A stretch of 64,000 nucleotides of DNA from FEN-1297 sp963710735. Lineage in GTDB: Bacteria; Bacteroidota; Ignavibacteria; Ignavibacteriales; Ignavibacteriaceae. The translations under genes were made by a program, and so were the position numbers. The DNA is taken from positions 1 through 64,000 of the forward strand of contig CAVQBN010000012.1 of NCBI GenBank assembly GCA_963710735.1. The letters are read 5' to 3'. This document shows positions 47,613 through 57,014 of this stretch, piece by piece (position 1 is the stretch's first letter; every line of letters starts with the position of its first letter). A model generated the notes under the pieces. The model saw nothing but the letters and a program-made list of their open reading frames with translations, was not told the origin of the DNA and searched no databases.

Positions 47613-47745
47613 TTTTCGTTTAAGATTTTTTTGATAATAACTTTAAAATTTTAGGAATGAATAATTCCAATATTTAGAAATTTTAATAATCTAAAATACC
47701 AACCAATCATTTGTAAATTAACTGCACACTCTATATATTTTTCGT

Positions 47746-48267
47746 GTGGAAAAACTAATTAAATATTTTCTAATATTTCTTCCATTACTTTTTATATTCG
47801 GATGCAATAAAGGTATTGTTCCAAATTCAATTGAAGAAGAACAGCAAAAAGCAGGCTTTAGCGGGACAATTACTTTTACAGGTGCATGGCCCGATAGTGT
47901 TAAAAATACTATCCTTGTAGTATTTATCGATCCATTAAATTCTCCAGCCTCATTTAGCGTATTTAATGTGGGTTATATTAGCCATCCAATTCCGTATGGA
48001 GTCACAGAATTTAACTTTTCTACAATTATAGATTCAGGATTTGTGCCGATTCAGGCTGGCTCGTATTCTTACATTGCTGTTGCTCAATCTAAAAAGGCAG
48101 TTTTATCTCTCAATCGTTCAGATTGGGATGTTGTTGGTATTTATTATGCAAATGGAGATACTACTCAACCTGGGAAATTAATAATTCCTAAAAATACTAT
48201 TGTAAAAAACATCAACATTAAATGCGATTTTTCTCATCCACCTCCACAGCCGCCTGGAGGTAATTGA
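47746..48267 (+). CDS. Predicted lipoprotein paired with TonB receptor
   Basis: A 173-residue protein with a GTG start and a lipobox (LLFIFGC, Cys about 20), so probably lipid-anchored. The mature part is a beta-rich domain (FSGTITFTGAWPDSVKNTILVVF) and ends in a Pro-rich tail (HPPPQPPGGN). I recognise no family. It is coupled to the TonB receptor: GGAGG lies at its 3' end and the stop TGA overlaps the next ATG. It may help bind the ligand at the surface, as SusD-like partners do, though it is not SusD. Confidence 0.65.
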   Translation: MEKLIKYFLIFLPLLFIFGCNKGIVPNSIEEEQQKAGFSGTITFTGAWPDSVKNTILVVFIDPLNSPASFSVFNVGYISHPIPYGVTEFNFSTIIDSGFVPIQAGSYSYIAVAQSKKAVLSLNRSDWDVVGIYYANGDTTQPGKLIIPKNTIVKNINIKCDFSHPPPQPPGGN

Positions 48268-50435
48268 TGAAAATAATAATCTTAGTAATATTTCTTATTT
48301 TTAATTCTGTTTCATTACTTGCTCAAGGTTATGATATTTCCGGAACTGTAAATGATTCTTCCGGGTTACCCTTGTTAGGAGTTAATGTAGTTTTGCCTGG
48401 AACAAAATATGGGGCAGCAACAAATTATGAAGGTAAGTTTAAGATAAAAAATGTAAAGCCGGGGAAATATAATATTGAGTTCTCAAGCATCGGTTATAAA
48501 AGTAAGTTAATTAGTAGTCAGGAAATAAGAAATAAATCACTTGAAATAAATATAACACTTCAACAAACTGCGGTTGAATCTCAGCAAGTGGTTATTACTG
48601 CCAGCAAATATTCTCAAAAAATATCTGATCTGCCGGTAAGTGCGAATGTCATTAGCTCTAATGAGTTAGACAAAAAAGACATTACTGACTTACGTGATGC
48701 GATGAGATATGTCCCGGGCGTAAATATGGTAGATGATCAAATAAGCATCAGAGGTTCAAGCGGTTACAGTAGAGGAGCGGGAACCAGAGTACTTTTGGAA
48801 ATTGACGGAATACCCTATTACACAGGTGATACCGGCGAAATTATCTGGGAGATTGTACCTGTTTCGGAAATTCAGAGAGTCGAAATAATAAAAGGAGCAG
48901 CAAGTTCTCTTTACGGTTCCTCTGCAATTGGAGGAGTAGTAAATATTATTACGAAAGGAATTAGTTCTAAACCCGTTACTTATATTAAAACTAGTATTGG
49001 CGGATATGATAAACCTTATTATTCAATCTGGAACTGGTCGAAAGAATTAAGAACATTTAGCGGCCTTACGGTTTCACATTCTAACCGGATAGGAAAATTT
49101 GGTTTTGCACTTTCATTAACCCGTCTTTCGGATATGAGCTATAAGCAGAGCGGATTTTATACCAGGTATATCGGCTACTTTAAAGGGATGTATAATTTTT
49201 CTCCTTCATCGTCATTAACTTTTTTTGCTAATTCTTTAAATCAAAATCACGGAAATTTTTTATATTGGAAGGATTCAAGAAATGCCCTGGTTCCTCCTAA
49301 TGCTGATCAAGGGCAAAAAGTAATTTCAAACAGATATATGTTTGGTGGAATTTACAAGCAGATTATAAATGATAAACTTTTTATGAATGTAAGGGCAAGT
49401 TATTATCGTTCTGATTGGTGGGACCAAACTACTTCTTTTGATTCATCTTTATCAAACTTATTTAGACTCGAAGTTCAGGCAAATGCAAATTTAGGAAAAG
49501 ATTTAATTTTGGTTTCAGGAATTGAAGCCACGACGGATAAACTAAAATCCAATCTATTTAACAATCAAACTTCTTTTGGATACGGTATTTATTCTCAAGC
49601 TGATTATAAATTTAATTTCCCTTTATCTCTGTCTGTAGGTGCGCGATATGATTATAGTAAGTTAAGTAATCAGATTGGAGTAAATGCTTTTTCGCCAAAG
49701 GCAGGATTGAATTATAAACTGACAAATCAAATTGTATTAAGATCATCGTTTGGAACCGGTTTTAGAGCGCCTACACTTGCCGAAGCTTTTACTTCTACCA
49801 GTGCAAGCGGCATAACAATAAAGCCAAATCCTAATTTAAAACCGGAAACAAATTGGACTTTTGAATTTGGAATGAATTATCAATTTACAAATTATATCAA
49901 TTTTGATGCTGCATTATTTCAAAATGAATTCTATGATTTTATAGAACCAAACGTTGATCCTAAAGATGGTTTGGTTTATTTTGATAATGTTACCAGGGCG
50001 AGAATTCAAGGATTTGAATTTAATACAAATTATTCTTTCTTAAATGATAAATTAAAATTATCACTTAATTATACATACCTTTGGGCGAGAGATCTTCAGC
50101 AAAATTCACCATTAAAGTACAGGCCGCGTAACATGGCATATGCAAGCCTGGACTATTCATTTTTTAATTTTGATGTAGGTGCTGATTATCGTTATTCAAG
50201 TAAAGTTGAAGAGATTGATTTTGAGCTTATTAATCTTGGTGTTGTAAAGGATGGTGACAAAAGAGTTGATATAAAAGTCCTTGATTTAAGAGCGGGATAT
50301 AAATTAAAAATATTACGTGTACCTGCTAAAATATATTTAAATGTTAATAATGTTTTTAATTATAATTATGTTGAGTTAATCGGCAACCTGGCTCCGATAA
50401 GAAACTATGCTCTCAGCTTTGAGCTTTTATTTTAG
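48267..50435 (+). CDS. TonB-dependent outer membrane receptor
   Basis: A protein of about 722 residues. Signal peptide (about 1-20), a CarboxypepD_reg-like domain (GTVNDSSGLPLLGVNVVLPG), a plug domain (SANVISSNELDKKDITDLRDAMRYVPGV, EIIKGAASSLYGSSAIGGVVNII; quoted in part) and a 22-strand barrel with the LRSSFGTGFRAPTLAEAF motif, ending YALSFELLF with a terminal Phe. It imports a ligand such as a siderophore, cobalamin or sugar; which is not clear. I start at ATG 48267 rather than TTG 48264, because it follows GGAGG by six bases and overlaps the lipoprotein stop. Confidence 0.9.
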   Translation: MKIIILVIFLIFNSVSLLAQGYDISGTVNDSSGLPLLGVNVVLPGTKYGAATNYEGKFKIKNVKPGKYNIEFSSIGYKSKLISSQEIRNKSLEINITLQQTAVESQQVVITASKYSQKISDLPVSANVISSNELDKKDITDLRDAMRYVPGVNMVDDQISIRGSSGYSRGAGTRVLLEIDGIPYYTGDTGEIIWEIVPVSEIQRVEIIKGAASSLYGSSAIGGVVNIITKGISSKPVTYIKTSIGGYDKPYYSIWNWSKELRTFSGLTVSHSNRIGKFGFALSLTRLSDMSYKQSGFYTRYIGYFKGMYNFSPSSSLTFFANSLNQNHGNFLYWKDSRNALVPPNADQGQKVISNRYMFGGIYKQIINDKLFMNVRASYYRSDWWDQTTSFDSSLSNLFRLEVQANANLGKDLILVSGIEATTDKLKSNLFNNQTSFGYGIYSQADYKFNFPLSLSVGARYDYSKLSNQIGVNAFSPKAGLNYKLTNQIVLRSSFGTGFRAPTLAEAFTSTSASGITIKPNPNLKPETNWTFEFGMNYQFTNYINFDAALFQNEFYDFIEPNVDPKDGLVYFDNVTRARIQGFEFNTNYSFLNDKLKLSLNYTYLWARDLQQNSPLKYRPRNMAYASLDYSFFNFDVGADYRYSSKVEEIDFELINLGVVKDGDKRVDIKVLDLRAGYKLKILRVPAKIYLNVNNVFNYNYVELIGNLAPIRNYALSFELLF

Positions 50436-50510
50436 CATTTCAAATATTAATTTTACAAAAGATTAAATAAGAATAAATCCTATTCAAAAATAGGGGAAAA
50501 GAAGGTCTTT

Positions 50511-51873
50511 ATGTTTATCGACACACATGCGCATTTATTTTATCCGAACTTTGACGGCGAACTTGACGATGTACTTAATCGTGCAAAAGAATCGGGTGTA
50601 AATTATATTATTGTTCCCGCAACAGATTTAGAAACCTCCCGGAAAGTAATTGAACTAATAGAAAAATATGATTTCATTTATGGTGCTGTCGGCGTTCATC
50701 CACATGAAACTAAAGATTGGAATGATTCATACATCTCGAAAATTGAAGAGTTAGCTGATCATAATAAGATTGTTGCTATTGGTGAAATCGGACTTAGATT
50801 ATTTTTACGATTATTCCCCTAAAGAAAAACAGATTGAAGCATTCAAAGCACAAATAGAACTTGCTCTAAGAATTAAAAAACCTATCATTGTTCATAACCG
50901 TGAATCCGATGATGACGTGATGAGCATTATTAAAGGATATTCCGAAAGTGATTTAAAAGCTCAGTTCCATTGTTTCAGCAGTACATTAGAAAATGCAAAA
51001 GAACTTGTTAGATTGAATCATTTTATTTCATTTACCGGGAATATAACTTTTAAAAAGGCAGACAACCTAAGCAATATAATTTCTAATCTCAGTCTTGAAA
51101 GTGTTATGCTTGAAACTGATTCGCCTTTTATGACGCCCGAACCATATCGTGGCAAGAGGAATGAACCTTCCTACGTAAAATTGGTTGCAGAAAAATTAGC
51201 GGAAGTTCATCATCTTAATGTTGAAGACGTAGCAAGAATAACTTCATATAATGCATTTAGAATGTTTGGTGTTGGATCTAAACCGGGAACAAGTTTCACT
51301 TACAAGATCGGGAACTCATTATATATTAATGTTACGAACAGGTGTAACGCTAATTGTGTATTCTGCGACAAGGAAGAAGAATCTGTAATCAGCGGTTATA
51401 ACCTTAAAATGAGTAAAAGTGAAGAGCCTGATTCAAGCATTTATATAAAAGAAATCGGCGACCCAAAACAGTATAAAGAAATCGTTTTTTGCGGTTACGG
51501 AGAACCGACTCTTCGATGGAATATTGTGAAAGAAGTTGCTAGGTATGTGAAAGAAAATGAGGGTAGAACCAGATTAATTACAAACGGGCACGGCAGTTTT
51601 ATAAACAAAAGGGATATAACACCTGAGTTGAGCGGATTGATTGATTCCGTTTCAATAAGTTTTAATTCCGCTGACCCGCGTCAGTATTCTGAGTTAATGG
51701 GACTTGAAACAAGATATTTTAACGAAATGATTACCTTTGCAAAAAATGCAAAAAATTATACCGAAAAAGTTATTATGACTGTTATAGCCATGAACGAAGT
51801 GGATATTGAGAGAGCAAGGAAAGTTGTAGAAGAAAAAATCGGTGTGGAGTTTAGAGTTCGTCAATATTTTTAA
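50511..51873 (+). CDS. TatD family hydrolase fused to a radical SAM domain, one frameshift
   Basis: The first 95 residues (FIDTHAHLFYPNFDG to VAIGEIGL) match TatD metal-dependent DNases; the frame then breaks. Skipping A50796 restores GLDYFYDYSPKEKQIEAF and the rest of TatD (VHNRES, METDSPFMTPEPYRGKRNEP in part). From about residue 260 a radical SAM domain follows (YINVTNRCNANCVFC, with CxxxCxxC; CGYGEPTLRW). Radical SAM proteins linked to TatD are a known but uncharacterised family; here they are one polypeptide of about 453 residues. A possible role is repair or RNA/DNA metabolism. The start has AGGTC-like upstream sequence; confidence in the joining point is high because the motif is conserved. 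Confidence 0.82.
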
Positions 51874-52003
51874 ATAGTACTTGAGGCTGAATTTCAAATC
51901 CAAATATGATATTTAATTAGATCGTAATTACATTCATGATAATAAGTCTAATTCTTAAGACTGCCTTATCATTTCCTTTTCTTTCATTAAAAAATTTTAA
52001 ACT

Positions 52004-53437
52004 ATGAAAACAATTTTACTTTTTCTTCTTACAATTTTTGTTACTAATATATTCCCTAAGAATAATGCACAGAATTTAAAGTCTAAAATTGACTCTGTAT
52101 TCACCGATCAATTTTTCGCCTCCACTCTAATGGGGATTGATGTGTATGATCTGACAGCAAAAAAAGAATTGTATAGAAAGAATGAAAAACTTCTTTTCCG
52201 TCCGGCATCAAATATGAAAATATTAACTACTTCTGCCGGGCTGGTTTTTCTTGGGCCGTCATACAATTTTCAAACTTCTATATATTATACGGGTGAAATT
52301 ATTAATGGTACTTTGTACGGTGATTTATTTATTGTCGGCGGCTGTGATCCGGATTTTTCAACAAATGATTTAGACTCATTGGTTTCAGTAGTTAGATCTG
52401 CAGGCATTCATGAAATTACTGGTAATCTTTTCGGTGATGTAACTATGAAAGATTCGCTTTTCTGGGGTAACGGCTGGATGTGGAATGACGATCCGTCAAC
52501 AGACGCACCTTATTTAACTGCACTTGATATAAATGCCAATTCAATCGGTGCAATTGTTAAAAGCACTAAACTCGGTCAGAAGGCGCAAATTACTTTAGTC
52601 CCCACATCAAATTATTTTAAGATTGAAAATTTTACAACGACAGTTTCTGCTGACAGTCCTAATACCTATTCAATGGACAGAGATTGGATTCACAGAAAAA
52701 ACACTTTAAAATTCGAAGGGAATATAAATCAAAAGGCAGTTCCAGATTCTCTGCAAGATACTTTAATGGTAAATGTCTATGATCCGGCCAAATACTTTTT
52801 AACTTTAATGAAAGAACATTTAGAAGGAAGAGGAATAAATGTCGACGGCAAGATTTATTTTTCTAAGATTCCTGATTATGCAATCAATCTATTTAATTTT
52901 GATCGGCCTTTTGGAAATGTTATAACACATTTAAATAAAGTTAGCTATAATCTTGGAGCCGAGATGACGCTTTATGCTATTTCGGCAAAGTATTTCGGAA
53001 CACCCGCAACAGCCAAAAACGGAATTAAAATGGTGGATAGCCTTATAACTCTTGCAGGTATGAATCCTTCTGATTATAGAATAGTAGACGGCTCCGGTGT
53101 TTCACATTATAATTTGATCTCATCAGAATTAATATTAGCTGTTCTTAAATATATGTATTATGACAAACCGGATTTATTTACAATACTTTATAATTCATTT
53201 CCTATCGCCGGCGTTGACGGTACTTTAGATAATCGGATGAAAAATACTCCGGCTCAAAATAATGTTCATGCAAAGACGGGAACTTTAAGCGGGGTTTGCA
53301 GTCTGTCCGGATATGTTACTGCAAAAAACGGCCATCTATTAGCGTTCTCCATGCTTGTGCAGAATTATGTTGGCAGTTCGAAAATAGGCAGAGGTTTTCA
53401 GGATAGAATTTGTAATATTTTAGCTGAATATAATTAA
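52004..53437 (+). CDS. dacB: D-alanyl-D-alanine carboxypeptidase/endopeptidase, PBP4 type
   Basis: A 477-residue exported peptidase (signal peptide about 1-18). The penicillin-binding motifs of the S13 family are present: SNMK (SxxK nucleophile) in RPASNMKILTT, SGVSHYN (SxN-like) in VDGSGVSHYNL, and KTG in HAKTGTLSGV. The large insert domain after the SxxK motif is typical of PBP4. It trims or cleaves peptidoglycan cross-links in the periplasm. It is apparently a single gene. Confidence 0.92.
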   Translation: MKTILLFLLTIFVTNIFPKNNAQNLKSKIDSVFTDQFFASTLMGIDVYDLTAKKELYRKNEKLLFRPASNMKILTTSAGLVFLGPSYNFQTSIYYTGEIINGTLYGDLFIVGGCDPDFSTNDLDSLVSVVRSAGIHEITGNLFGDVTMKDSLFWGNGWMWNDDPSTDAPYLTALDINANSIGAIVKSTKLGQKAQITLVPTSNYFKIENFTTTVSADSPNTYSMDRDWIHRKNTLKFEGNINQKAVPDSLQDTLMVNVYDPAKYFLTLMKEHLEGRGINVDGKIYFSKIPDYAINLFNFDRPFGNVITHLNKVSYNLGAEMTLYAISAKYFGTPATAKNGIKMVDSLITLAGMNPSDYRIVDGSGVSHYNLISSELILAVLKYMYYDKPDLFTILYNSFPIAGVDGTLDNRMKNTPAQNNVHAKTGTLSGVCSLSGYVTAKNGHLLAFSMLVQNYVGSSKIGRGFQDRICNILAEYN

Positions 53438-53518
53438 TACCGTGTGTTTATATCAAGAGTAATAAAATATTATACTCTGTTACTCGTAATAATTAAAAAC
53501 AAATAAGGTAATTTATAA

Positions 53519-54367
53519 ATGAAGTTTTATAAAGAATACACAGTTACTGCCGAGCCGTTCAACCCTGAGATAATTTCAAGTATTTTGTGGGAACTTGAAA
53601 TAACGGGGATAAATGAAGAAGTAAATTGCCTTAAAGTGTTTGCAAATGAAAAAAGTCAGGTTAATCTAGAGGCAATTTCAGATTTATTAAAAAGACTAGT
53701 AAAAGAAAAAATGATTTTCAATTTTAATGTTGAGGAAAATCTGCTTGAAGAAAAAAACTGGAATGAAGAATGGGAAAAGTCAATCAAGGTTACTGAAGTT
53801 TCCGATAAGATTATAATCAAGCCAACATTCCGTGATTATCAAGCCAGGCCTGGTCAAATTGTAATTACAATAGATCCCAAAATGTCTTTTGGTACAGGCG
53901 ATCATCAAACTACAAAACTTGTTTTACTGTTTCTGGAAGATAAAGTAAAAAAAGGAATGAAAGTTCTCGATGTCGGATCAGGTACAAGTATTCTGGGAAT
54001 CGCATGTATAAAACTTGGCGCTGAAAACGTAATTGCGATTGATAATGATGAATGGTGCTTTTCAAATGGAAAAGAAAATTGCGAGCTTAATTCAGTAACT
54101 AAAAAAGTTGATGTCAGATTAGGCGAGATTAAAGATATTGCTGAACGAAATTTTGATTTGATTACTGCAAATATTCAAAAAAATGTTTTAGTTGACATTG
54201 CTGGGGAAATCAAAAAAAGAATTAATAAAGGTGGAATCCTCATCCTTTCCGGTTTACTTTTTACCGATGAAAATGATATTCTTAAAACATATACTGGTTT
54301 GGGATTTACATTTCAGGAGAAAAAATCTCTTGATGAGTGGATAGCACTTTCATTTGTAATTACTTAA
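53519..54367 (+). CDS. prmA: Ribosomal protein L11 methyltransferase
   Basis: A 282-residue SAM-dependent methyltransferase that trimethylates L11. The N-terminal substrate domain is followed by the linker with KIIIKPTFRDY, the conserved DPKMSFGTGDHQTT motif, the SAM motif VLDVGSGTSILGIA (SGT in place of the usual GSG, a minor variant) and ITANIQKNVL. Length is normal. It stands alone between dacB and dapF. Confidence 0.9.
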   Translation: MKFYKEYTVTAEPFNPEIISSILWELEITGINEEVNCLKVFANEKSQVNLEAISDLLKRLVKEKMIFNFNVEENLLEEKNWNEEWEKSIKVTEVSDKIIIKPTFRDYQARPGQIVITIDPKMSFGTGDHQTTKLVLLFLEDKVKKGMKVLDVGSGTSILGIACIKLGAENVIAIDNDEWCFSNGKENCELNSVTKKVDVRLGEIKDIAERNFDLITANIQKNVLVDIAGEIKKRINKGGILILSGLLFTDENDILKTYTGLGFTFQEKKSLDEWIALSFVIT

Positions 54368-54540
54368 AAGATAAATGTTGATAATTTTATATTACATTTA
54401 TCATACTCTTCTTAAAAAACACATATGAAAAACTAAATTCTCATTTAACCAATAATTTAATTTTTATTTACTTTTTTAATATAAAATCCCAAAAAATATT
54501 TATTGAAAACGTGTACTTATTCAGCTAAATTGCATTTGCA

Positions 54541-55407
54541 ATGGAAAAAATTTCTTTTTTTAAAATGAGCGGTGCTGGAAACGATTTTATTCTTATTGAC
54601 AGGAATAAAGTACCTGATATTGTTCTTAATCAGAATTTAATTAGAAAACTATGTGATAGAAGAAATGGTGTTGGTGCTGATGGTATTATAACAATTTCCA
54701 ACTCTCAATCATACGATTTTGATATGGAGTATTTTAATGCTGATGGCTCTACCGGAAGCCTTTGTGGAAATGGTGCTAGATGTGCAATTAAGTTTGCGGA
54801 CTTAAGCGGAAGAATAAAATCCGGAAGGACTAATTTCTTATCGAATAGTATTCCTTATTCAGGCGAAGTTTTGGACGAAAATAAAATTAAGTTTAATTTT
54901 AATTCACCTAAAAATTTAAAATTTAATTTTTTTATTTATGCATATAATCAAATGATAAATTCTTGTTATGCCGATACCGGGTCTCCGCATGTCATAATAA
55001 AAGTAGAAGATATTTTGCGTATACCGGGAAATCCGAAATCATATTTTAATAATTTAAATGAAGTGCCGGTTTTTGAGATAGGAAAAGAAATTAGATTCCA
55101 TCGTGATTTTGAACCTATTGGAACCAATGTAAATTTTATAAAAATTATTGATAATAAGGTTTATATACGAACTTATGAACGGGGAGTTGAAGATGAAACT
55201 CTTGCTTGCGGAACCGGTGCGACCGCATCAGCTTTGATTGCACACTACCAGCATAAATTAGCCCCGCCAGTTCATCTAATTACTAAAGGCGGCGATGAAC
55301 TTATTGTAGATTTTTCTATTGAAGGGAAAAACATAAACAATCTTTCGTTAACAGGGCCGGCAAAAATAACATTTACCGGCGAATTTAGTTTAAACCAGTT
55401 TAATTAA
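54541..55407 (+). CDS. dapF: Diaminopimelate epimerase
   Basis: A 288-residue cofactor-free epimerase that makes meso-DAP for peptidoglycan and lysine. The two catalytic cysteines are in LCGNGARCAIKF and ETLACGTGATASA; MSGAGNDFILID and the GADGI motif are at the N-terminus. All conserved elements are intact. It is followed 15 bases later by a small dimer-type protein gene. Confidence 0.95.
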   Translation: MEKISFFKMSGAGNDFILIDRNKVPDIVLNQNLIRKLCDRRNGVGADGIITISNSQSYDFDMEYFNADGSTGSLCGNGARCAIKFADLSGRIKSGRTNFLSNSIPYSGEVLDENKIKFNFNSPKNLKFNFFIYAYNQMINSCYADTGSPHVIIKVEDILRIPGNPKSYFNNLNEVPVFEIGKEIRFHRDFEPIGTNVNFIKIIDNKVYIRTYERGVEDETLACGTGATASALIAHYQHKLAPPVHLITKGGDELIVDFSIEGKNINNLSLTGPAKITFTGEFSLNQFN

Positions 55408-55422
55408 TCATCCGGAGAAAAA

Positions 55423-55728
55423 ATGTCAAAAGTAATATTTACTATTCAATATGAACTTAAACCAGAAAAAAAAGATGAATATTCTACCGTTGTTAAAGAG
55501 CTTAAAAATCTTTTAAAAGCTGACGGTTTAGAAAATTATTCTGTTTATGAGGTTAAAGGAAAAGGCTACCATTTTCAGGAAGTTTATTCTTTCTCATCAG
55601 AAGAGGCCTATGAGGCTTTTGATGATAATCAAAACGAAAGAATTAATCTCCTCATAAACAAATTAAGCGACATGACTGTAGAAAATTCTACAAAATATTC
55701 AACGCTTTATGAAATTACCGAAGCCTAG
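55423..55728 (+). CDS. Small protein, ABM-like dimeric alpha/beta barrel fold
   Basis: A 101-residue cytoplasmic protein. The pattern IFTIQYELKPEKKDEYSTVVKEL, YSVYEVKGKGYHFQEVYSF, then SEEAYEAFD resembles the dimeric alpha/beta barrel family (antibiotic biosynthesis monooxygenase-like), but I cannot name a specific relative. GGAG lies eight bases before ATG. It shares a transcript with dapF and ends at a terminator. Function unknown. Confidence 0.6.
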   Translation: MSKVIFTIQYELKPEKKDEYSTVVKELKNLLKADGLENYSVYEVKGKGYHFQEVYSFSSEEAYEAFDDNQNERINLLINKLSDMTVENSTKYSTLYEITEA

Positions 55729-55746
55729 TTCTGTTCGATATTAAGT

Positions 55747-55770
55747 GAAAGCGGTAGTTTGACCGCTTTC
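55747..55770 (+). terminator. Intrinsic terminator before the redox operon
   Basis: A perfect 9-bp stem (GAAAGCGGT pairing with ACCGCTTTC) with a six-base loop, followed by TATTTTT. It separates dapF and its partner from the five-gene cytochrome operon, which must therefore have its own promoter in 55771-55968. Confidence 0.88.
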
Positions 55771-55968
55771 TATTTTTCAAATCTCCATTCCTTTTCCAAA
55801 TTTCATTTTTAAAGGGTTCTAATCTTAGAAAAATTTTTAATTTTAGTTTGAATAAAAAGAAACAGAAGCAACAGTTTATAATATACTTAGCATGAATTTT
55901 GATATCGTATATCCTTATTTGTTCGGGAAAGTAACTTCAAAATCAAGTAACATTATGGAAAAGTAATT

Positions 55969-56844
55969 ATGAGTAAAACTGTTCACCGGATTTATATTGC
56001 ATCATTTATAATTATTTGTGCATTTACGGTTATTATACTAAGTGTAAATGGTTATAATTACTACAAAGCACCAATCGAGCAACGTTTTTTTATGCAGCAA
56101 AATAATTTGCTAAAACCGAGCGGATTAATCGGTCACGGCTTAGGTATTTTTGGCAGTTTTTTTATGATTGTCGGAGTAGCTTCTTATATGATAAGGAAGA
56201 GGGTTAAAGCACTTTTTAAATTCGGATATTTAAAATATTGGCTCGAGTTTCACATCTTCTTATGTACGTTGGGTCCCATCTTAATTTTATATCATACCGC
56301 ATTTAAGTTCGGGGGGATAGTCGTTGTTAGCTTCTGGAGTATGGTTGCAGTTGTGTTAAGCGGGGTAATCGGAAGGTTTCTTTATGTTCAAATTCCTCAT
56401 ACAATTCAAGGGCAGATGATAGGAATGAACGAATTAAATTCGTTAAGCGAAAATCTTTCACATCAGTTAAAAGATGATTTTGCTATACCGGAAGAAATAT
56501 TTGCAAGGATACAGGAAATTTCTTCCACTTATCGTTATAAAAGAGTAAAATTTACTACAGGTTTATCACTAATAATAAAGGACTATATTGGTATAAAAAA
56601 TGTATTGCGTAGGCTCAAACATGAATTAAAAGTTGCCGGAATTTCCAAATCAAAGCGAAAAGAAATTCTACTTACAGCAAAATCTAAATTAGTTGTTTCT
56701 AGAAGGATCGGCATGCTGCAAACAATGCAGAAGTTATTCGGTTATTGGCACGTGGTTCATCTGCCTTTTGCTCTTATTATGTTTATTATAATGGTAATTC
56801 ATATTGCAGTTGAAATTGTCTTTGGCTATAAGTGGATATTTTAA
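55969..56844 (+). CDS. Ferric-reductase-like di-haem b transmembrane protein
   Basis: A 291-residue protein with about five TM helices (near 8-30, 51-75, 92-112, 114-140, 262-287) and a basic cytoplasmic insert of about 110 residues before the last. His95 and His109 on one helix, and His264 and His278 on the last, both have HX13H spacing, the bis-haem arrangement of ferric reductase and NADPH oxidase families. His56 is an additional candidate ligand. It likely carries electrons across the inner membrane between the cytoplasmic flavoprotein encoded next and the periplasmic cytochromes that follow. No FAD/NAD domain is attached; the next gene supplies it. Confidence 0.72.
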   Translation: MSKTVHRIYIASFIIICAFTVIILSVNGYNYYKAPIEQRFFMQQNNLLKPSGLIGHGLGIFGSFFMIVGVASYMIRKRVKALFKFGYLKYWLEFHIFLCTLGPILILYHTAFKFGGIVVVSFWSMVAVVLSGVIGRFLYVQIPHTIQGQMIGMNELNSLSENLSHQLKDDFAIPEEIFARIQEISSTYRYKRVKFTTGLSLIIKDYIGIKNVLRRLKHELKVAGISKSKRKEILLTAKSKLVVSRRIGMLQTMQKLFGYWHVVHLPFALIMFIIMVIHIAVEIVFGYKWIF

Positions 56845-57014
56845 TTTCGGAGAAATATTTCAAAGTAAGCAAAAAATCATCCGGCTTAGATAGAAATTTT
56901 TATTATCTGAAAAAATAAATACCAGTATCAATCGTTAAAGAGGTTAATAATTTTGAAGGGGAAGGAATAAACATGTATTAATATTTTCTGATTTTAAATT
57001 GGATAGAATTTTAT

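Noticed and set aside
17403..47715. Shared CCAATCATTTG near sucC and the 47.7-kb lipoprotein
   Set aside because: Two short AT-rich matches in 64 kb are not enough to claim a regulatory element.
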